Assembly: GCA_001584585.1 (NCBI GenBank)
Contig: LSYV01000003.1
Span: 3,313,319 to 3,352,953 of the forward strand
Source of the DNA: Gonium pectorale
Lineage: Eukaryota > Chlorophyta > Chlorophyceae > Chlamydomonadales > Volvocaceae
Reading direction: 5' to 3'
DNA: 39,635 nucleotides
Part shown: positions 33,286 to 39,635 of the stretch, piece by piece
How positions within the stretch are numbered: position 1 is the stretch's first letter
Layout: each line of letters opens with the position of its first letter
Made by a program: the position numbers and the translations under genes
The notes under the pieces: generated by a model
Database searches by the model: none
Seen by the model: only the letters and a program-made list of their open reading frames with translations
Told to the model about the DNA's origin: nothing

Positions 33286-34387
33286 GTGGGGAGCCCCAAC
33301 CGTGCCTACTTCCTCTTCGGGTGTTCTAGGCTTTGCGCATGCTACAGGCCTGCAAGGCACTCAGCGTGGCGTAACTCCTGCTGTTGACTCTTGACTCTGA
33401 AACCGTGTTCGCGGCTCATTCATCTGCGGCTAGACCCATCGGGGTTCTGGCGCCTGGTCGGCATGCAACGTGGCTGCTACTAGAAACCCCAGTACTGGGC
33501 TGACAAGAGGACTTGACTGCCATGCTCGGGTCAGTGACACAGCTTGCCTGCGAAAGAGATATCTGCGACACCCGCAAGCAGGGCTTAGTCAGGCTGGACC
33601 CACATGTGCAATGGTGAAGCGGGGGCGTATTTTGCGCCTAAGGGCATTCACCGATGTATCGGACGTGTACTTTTGTGGACGCATGCATAGTGTCAGGGAG
33701 AGCGATATCCATTACACGGGAGGGTGCAGTCTTGCACTTTCCAGGCCCTCCAGCCTCAATACTTGAGTTGACCGTGGCTCGTAGCGTCGTGCCGTCGTGT
33801 CGAGTCTGGTTGAATGTGATGAACTGGATGAACTTGGGCCGTGCCGTGTGTGTTGACAGGCGTACGGCAGGATGGAAGTCGGGCGGCCGCGGAGCCTTGG
33901 CAGCACACAACATGGTTTTTGTTGTACTGCGCATAGGATATCAAGAACCTATCATAAAGCATAGTTGCACCGCTCGCGTATCTGTGCGTCCGTCTAAAAT
34001 GAGAATATAAAGCGCTGATAATCATCCAGACACGTAATACTTCCGATAGCTTTTACATCCCCATCGATCTCCTAGCTCGGTCCAACGGGTCGCTGCTCTG
34101 CAAGCTCGGCAATGAGTGGACACTTGGGCTGAAGTTATAACAAGCTCAAGGTGCAGAATGAACTGTTGCAACTCTGCCGTGGCTAGAGAGTGCAGCGATG
34201 CCAGTGTCGGCGACTCGGCGACCCGGCGAGGGTGTCAGACACTTTCAAATATATGTCATGTCTTATCGATCAATTGGCTAATCGCTCTGCTGCTCTGCCC
34301 CCACCCTGACCCCATTCCCGCCATCCCGTCCGCTTCACTCCTCTTCAGACCCAGGGCTGGGCGGTGGGGCGGCGCGCGGCGGCACGG
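33286..34387. other. Spacer between BTB copy C and the TWINKLE gene
   Basis: 3' UTR of the BTB gene, then unassigned and locally AT-richer sequence (33640-34300), presumably with the promoter of the downstream gene. No domain in the short open frames, and no TGTAA pentamer was found after the BTB stop in this stretch. Confidence 0.45.
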
Positions 34388-37300
34388 ATGTCGTGCCCCT
34401 GTACGTCGGCATGCAGCCACACCTCGTGCAGCTACCCGGCTCCCCTATCGCTGCTGCGGCGCCACGGCCGCTCCGCCGGCTTGGCGCCACCCCGGAGCCG
34501 GCCTCAGTGCTCTGTTGTACGTCGGCGTGCAGCCACCCCTCGCACAGCAGCGTCAGCGGCGCCGCGGCAGGGCGCTGCAAATGCACCAGTTGCGGTGGCG
34601 CTGGGGCTCGATGGGCGCTACAACTTGGCTGCGGCGAGCACCTGGAGCCATGGGCGCTGTCCAGCAGCGCACTCAAGTGCCTGCGCTGCTTCGCGCGCTC
34701 GCGCGGCAGTGGGGCTCATGACAAGCTGCGGCGTGAAGCCCGCGGTCGGCGTGGGGCTACCCAGGGAGCGCAGCAGCGCAGCGGCGGCCGCGGCGTCAGT
34801 CGGCGCGTTCCCCTGTCGCACGCCGGCGTTCTTCACGAGCGCGCGACCGCTGCTGCCTGTTCTGACAGCAGGCGTACTGCCGCCGCCCCGGCACACCCCA
34901 GGCACTTGCTTGCCTCCCGCAGTGTCCTGCCTCCTGCGGCCAGCGGCTCTTCCCTTGGCCGTAGCCACCGCCGCTGGTGCTGCAGCTGCTGGATCCGTGC
35001 AGCGCGGACCACCACCGCGCCGCGGCACCCTCCCCGCCGCGGAGCGCGCCAGGCGCACAGCCGCCATCACCACTCGGGCTGCCTCCGCCACCTCCACGTC
35101 CTCCCCCGGCCCAGCTGCCGCTGGCTTCAACCGGCTCCTTGACGAGGCTGAGGCTTCCCGTCGGCTGGGGGTGCTTGCTCGCAAGCTGGCGGAGGACGGC
35201 GTGGAGCTGCCCGAGGGGATAGTGCCCGACCGCTGGTACAACGGGCTGTGCCCCTTCTGCGGGGGAGACGGAGGCAGGGAGCCGCGGTCCTTCGGACTCA
35301 TTGTGGCGCCGGGTAGGGCTTTGGGGGCAGGGACGGGCGCCCAGGGCTTCCCGGTGGGTTTCGGAGGGGGTTCCGGAGGGTTACCACTTGGAGATGTCGA
35401 CTGAGGAGCGGCATATCGGCAAGCAAGGCATGGCAAGGGGCTGAGGCACTGCATTCAGGGCTGGGGGCGGTCCAGAGGCGGGTTGGGGCGCCCACCGGAG
35501 CCGGCTTGTGTGTCTCGCGTTCGGGGCTTCCCCCTATCTCCGACGGAGGCATCAGGGCCGTTCATGTTGAGACCGTGGGGAGGCGTAAGCATGCAGCATC
35601 CGGACACGAAATCCCCGGCCGCCACCTTACCGAACCCTGTGCGGCGCACAGGCCGAACTGTGCAGAACCTGACCCGCAAGACAGCCGGTTCCCCGACTCC
35701 GTCACATTAGTTTCCGCCCCTCCTTCGCGCCCTGCCCTCCCTTGCCCTCCCTACGGCCGCGTCAGACCTGAACTCGGCCTCTTACAAGTGCTGGCGAGCC
35801 AACCACTGTGGGATGCGTAAGACGGTGTTCGTGATGGAACGCCCGCGCCTGCCCAAGCCCGCAGCGGCGCCGCGGCCGCAGCTGCCCGATGCAAAGCAGG
35901 ATCTGGACGAAGGTGCGTCCGGGCGGCTGCGCGAGCGGCGTTGAGCCCCGATAACCCCCCACGTCTGGGTATGGGCAGCATGTGGACGCTTGTCCGTGCT
36001 CCAGTGGTTTCCTTCCCCCTTTCAGACCACTACAAGCTCGTCTATTTCGTATGCGACTCGGTGTCCGCGACGGGACCCGTTTCCCTTCCTCATTACCCCC
36101 ATTCATGATGAGCCCACCCCTTCGTCTTACCATCCATAGCTACGCTTCGACGGGAAGCTCCTGCCGACCCGAAATAACCCCACCTAATCACCCTCGCTGC
36201 CCCCCAGAGTCCCTGGCCTACTTCGCTGATCGCGGCATCCACCGCGCCACGGCGGCGTCGGCGGGCGTGTTCCTGCTGCTCAACGCGGAGCCGCCCGAGC
36301 TGCCGCTGCCGCCCGGCTGGCGGCTGCGGCCGGGCGCGCGGCTGGAGCGGGTGGTGGTGTACCCCTACTACCGGGAGGGCGAGCTCGTGAACGCCACCTT
36401 CCACGACGTGCACGGCTGCTGTGAGTGACGGAGATACGGCAGCGCTGCATGTGGGCCGTAGCGCATGGGAGCGAACGGCCGCATGTCGGGACTAGTGATA
36501 TAGCTGCTGGCGGCCGCTGGCCTCCCTGTGCGGCTTGGGTTTGATGCGGCGACCCCTCATCAATTTGTCCCTCTGCCCTCCGCCTGTCCCGTGCCTCCCC
36601 CTGCGCCCATCGCCTCCTCGGCCGCCAGACCCCTCGCTCCTGGAGCGTGACCCCGCGTATCACGACCCGCACGAAGCGTCTGTCCCCGAGCAGCTCGCCG
36701 CCGATGGGGCATCTGAGCATGGGCCGTCACAGCCCAACCCGTCGCCTGCTACGGCGCTCTCGCCGCCCGCCTCGGAGCCTCCTCCCCTGCCGCCACCCGC
36801 CATGGGCGGCCTCACCTGGCAGGATCCCCGCTGCGAGCGGGTGTTGTGGGGCCTAGACGACTTGGCCTATGTTCCCGAGCTGGCCAGGCACAGGGAGCAA
36901 CTACGGCTAGCCAGGCAGCCCCCGCTGGGGCCAGGCGCCACGGCAGCGGCGGCGCGGGCTGCGGCTGCAGCGGGAGCGGCTGAGACGAACGGACGGCCGC
37001 CGCCCGGCCGGCCACCGCCCCGGGGCGTCGCCGTTGCATCGCCGGCGGCGGTGGGAGCACCCGATAAGGAGGAGCATCACGAGGGGGAGCAGGCAGAGCG
37101 GGAGGAAGCGAAAGCAACAGAGGTGGCGGCAGACGCTGCGGAGCCGGCAACTGTCGCGGTCATATGCGACCCCCGGGAGCAGCAGGCCGCTGCCGAGGCA
37201 GCGGCGCAGGTCGGCGAGGCAGCGGCCCCCCTCCCCGAGGAGGCGCCTTCCTCGTCTGCGCAAGCGCTACCCTTGAGGATTGCCGTAGATGATGCCGCGG

Positions 37301-39510
37301 CACAGGCGGCCCTGCAGCTGCTGCTGGCAGGGGGTCCGGCGCCCGGTGCTTGCATCGGCAGCGACAGCAACGGCGGTGGTGATGGGTGGGACAGCTCAAT
37401 AGCAGCGGCAGAGCTTGGGCCCACCCTCAATGTGGACACGGATGCTGAGGCAGCCGTGGAGGGAGGCGACTGGGCTGACGCCGCAGTGGGGAGCCAATCT
37501 GACGGCGGGGAGGCAGAGCAAGATCGCCATGGAGCGGCGCAGGATGACTGGGCGGCACAGGCGGCGCTCCTGCAAGGCCTCGCAGCGAAGGAGCTCTCCG
37601 AGGGCGAGGATGAGGGGGAGGGGGAGGGCAGTCACTACGCAGCGTACGGAGAGGAGGTTGCTGAAGCGGAGGTTGAGGAGTACGAGGAGGAGGAGGAGTA
37701 CGAGGAGTACGAAGAGTACGAAGAGTACGAGGAATACGAAGAGTATGAGGAGGGTGAGCACGAAGAGGATGAGGCGGCGGACGACGAGAGTGACGGCGCT
37801 GGCCCCGGCGGCCGGCGGCAGCTGGATGTGGTGCTGGTGGAGGACGAGCTGGAGCGGCTGGCGTGCATCCAGGTGGGCGGGTGGGCAGGCATGCGGGCGG
37901 GTGCTGTCGCTGAGAGGTTGGAGGGAGAGCGGGCGGATGGGCGGGCAAGGAATGGCCCAGGCTGGGCTCCGGGTTCGAGGTTCGAGGCTCGAGGCTCAGC
38001 GGAGTGTTTATGAAGAGGAAATGGGGCCGCCTGCTAAAAGCCGGGGCCCTGCAGGCAGAGCTTTCGGCTGCTAACCTTGGGGTCCACTACTGCTGGGACT
38101 CGTGTCGCCGCGATGGGGTCCAGCGCCGTACTTTGCGGCTGTGCCTTCTTGCAACTCGCTGGCTCCCAACCTGCGCGGTGAGCCGCGGCCCTCCCCTTGC
38201 TACTCAAACTCCCCTCCTCGCTCCGCAGGCGGGTGTCGCCAACGTGCTGTCGCTGCCGCCGCGGGCCGTGGCTGACTATGCCGACTACTGTGAGTGGGAG
38301 GCGGAAGCGGCAGAGGCGATGCGGGACGCGGCGCCGGGCACTCCGCCGCAGCTGCGGCGCACCCGGCCGCCGGTGGACGCGGTGACCAGCTACATGTGGG
38401 GCAGCCGCGAGGTGGGGCACACAGGCGGCTGACGGCAGGACGCCGGGGGCTGGCAGTCATGGCATATCCATACGGGCTGCTGGAACTGGGTGTAAAGTGC
38501 AGAGTGCCAATGCCCGGTGGCAAGGCAGCTCTTGATGATACTGGCTCTTTACCGGTGCAATATCTTGACAGGCGCTTCTCGTACACTTCCTACTTTCCAC
38601 AAGCAGGAAGTTGTCCGTCTACCAGTCTTGCACCTCTCGGGAAACCACATACGTGCCCCTCCTCCCCGCCATACGTACCCCCGACATGATCTGTCCTGGC
38701 CCGCCCTCGGCTCGCGCCCCGCACCAGTTCCTGTTCCCGGAGCCGGCCGTGGTGGGCGGCACCGTGCGGGTGACCCTGGCGCTCAAGAGCACTCCTGAGA
38801 GTCGCCTCCTGGCGCAGGTGGGGCTGGCGGGATAGGGAAGGGGCAGGGTTTTACCCAGTCAGAAGGAGAAACAAAAGTATGGACAGTGCACATTGTGCGG
38901 GCCCACGTCGCGACCATGCCCACCACCGCGCCTTCTCCGTGCGCTGGCTACGCGCGGCTTGACCGGACGGCCCTTCGGACATCCATCAACGACCGCTGTC
39001 AACCCCTTCCCACAGGCGCTGGCCACCGGGCTCACTCGGGAGCGCTGCCTGGTGCTCAGCTGGCCGCCCGACGAGTCGTCGCTGCCGGCATGCAGCTGGG
39101 CGCTGGCGGGGGCGGCGGCGGGGGCCGACCCGTGGGACGGCGGGGCGGGTCCTCTGGACGCCGAGGAAGGGCCCGAATACCTCGACGAGGACTTTGCGGA
39201 GGAGGTGGGGCGCAGTGCGGCAGGCGCGTACGGTCACTCGCCGTACACGGCGCCGTACACCAGCAGTGGCTCGGCGCCCGGGGCGCAGGTGACTGCCGGC
39301 AAAGAGCCGCATCAGAGCAGCACGACAACGCTCGCGCTGGCGGCGCCCGGGGGCGGTGACGGCGCCGCCGTCGCCGCCGCCGTGCCGCTGCGTAGCAGCG
39401 CGAACGAAGTGCTCCGCCTGGACGGGCCGGATGCACTCCGCTGGCTGGTAGAGGGCGCGCGGCCGTACCCGGTCAAGGGCCTGGTGGACATCCGGGAGCA
39501 GTGGGCCGAG
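34388..39510 (+). CDS. TWINKLE: TWINKLE-type organellar primase-helicase, N-terminal seven exons (3' end outside window)
   Basis: Exons 34388 (or 34718)-35312, 35766-35912, 36208-36420, 36629-37872, 38229-38411, 38728-38817 and 39016-39510 join in phase to 1099 codons, ending at donor GAG|GTGGGT near the window edge. The order of segments follows plant TWINKLE: an Arg/Ser/Ala-rich N-terminus fit for organelle targeting; zinc-binding CPFC (288, 291) and CWRANHC (317, 323); LAYFADRGI and YPYYREGELVNATFHD; CERVLWGLDDL; VVLVEDELERLA (TOPRIM glutamate); AGVANVLSLP; RERCLVLSWP; ANEVL and ARPYPVKGL (the linker before the helicase). These proteins prime and unwind DNA in mitochondria and plastids. 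Odd points are a roughly 310-residue acidic/Ala-rich insertion in the TOPRIM region and loss of the Asp-x-Asp motif. Two start codons are possible: ATG 34388, or ATG 34718, which better resembles a transit-peptide start. Confidence 0.86.
34401..34548 (+). repeat. Imperfect 32-base direct repeat near the TWINKLE 5' end
   Basis: GTACGTCGGCATGCAGCCAC at 34401-34420 and GTACGTCGGCGTGCAGCCAC at 34517-34536, each followed by a similar 12 bases, with a period of 116 bases. It overlaps the region between the two candidate start codons and may suggest that this part is 5' UTR. Confidence 0.7.
37675..37760 (+). repeat. Glu-Glu-Tyr codon repeat in the TWINKLE insertion
   Basis: A nine-base unit (GAG GAG TAC and variants with GAA/TAT) is repeated about eight times in frame, giving EEY repeats at about residues 778-802, within the long insertion between the LWGLDDL and VLVEDEL blocks. 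The GAG/GAA and TAC/TAT variation shows it is not freshly expanded. Confidence 0.85.
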
Positions 39511-39635
39511 GTGGGTGGTGGGCGTTTGCGATGAGGATAAGGTGGCTGCTGCGTATGTGCGCGCATGGTCTTAAGGGCGCGGGCAGTTGGGGTTGGGGGG
39601 CACGGGCCAGAGCGATGGCCCCGGGACGAACGTGG

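Noticed and set aside
31900..33360. 486-codon minus-strand open frame opposite BTB copy C
   Set aside because: Same effect; the plus strand encodes clear BTB-BACK sequence, and similar antisense frames appear opposite copies A and B only because the sense strands are homologous.
1..39635. tRNA, rRNA, CRISPR array or prokaryotic operon
   Set aside because: No cloverleaf, rRNA-like block or regularly spaced repeat array was seen; intron-containing genes show a eukaryotic nuclear context.

Overview
This looks like nuclear DNA of a green alga, most likely a volvocine or Chlamydomonas-like chlorophyte. The sequence is GC-rich, the genes are split by short GT-AG (occasionally GC-AG) introns, the pentamer TGTAA occurs downstream of several stop codons, proteins carry alanine/glycine-rich insertions, and the gene families present (MYND-finger proteins, BTB-BACK proteins, F-box/LRR-like proteins) are abundant in these algae. 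Species was not determined. All gene models below were assembled by eye from reading frame, splice-site phase and recalled homologues; no search or alignment program was run.

Layout. 1-2531: mostly unassigned, with one leftward open frame (87-617) of unknown nature. 2532-5093 (minus): an F-box/LRR-like gene of two proposed exons. 5094-5977: spacer with small inverted and direct repeats. 5978-6820 (plus): C-terminal reverse-transcriptase part of a Penelope-like retroelement, apparently 5'-truncated. 6821-8576: spacer. 8577-12672 (plus): an intact four-exon MYND zinc-finger gene (989 aa). 13980-17570 (plus): a tandem copy of that gene, disabled by at least eight lesions. 18750-23443 (plus): a ten-exon gene for Integrator subunit 9 (INTS9, 815 aa). 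24086-25961, 27993-29069 and 31462-33285 (plus): three tandem BTB-BACK paralogues; the first and third are open, the middle one is a mosaic pseudogene. 29172-29700: an unrecognised coding-like relic. 34388-39510 (plus): N-terminal seven exons of an organellar TWINKLE-type primase-helicase; the helicase part lies beyond the window.

The genes do not form a pathway. INTS9 belongs to nuclear snRNA 3'-end processing, TWINKLE to organellar DNA replication, and the F-box-like and BTB-BACK proteins would be candidate ubiquitin-ligase substrate adaptors. What unites the window is local duplication and decay: a MYND pair (one live, one dead) and a BTB-BACK trio with evidence of sequence exchange, including a 168-bp perfectly identical tract. 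The most interesting protein-level observations are the TWINKLE homologue, whose TOPRIM Asp-x-Asp motif appears to be lost and whose TOPRIM region holds a roughly 310-residue low-complexity insertion, and the conserved nine-nucleotide first exon proposed for INTS9.
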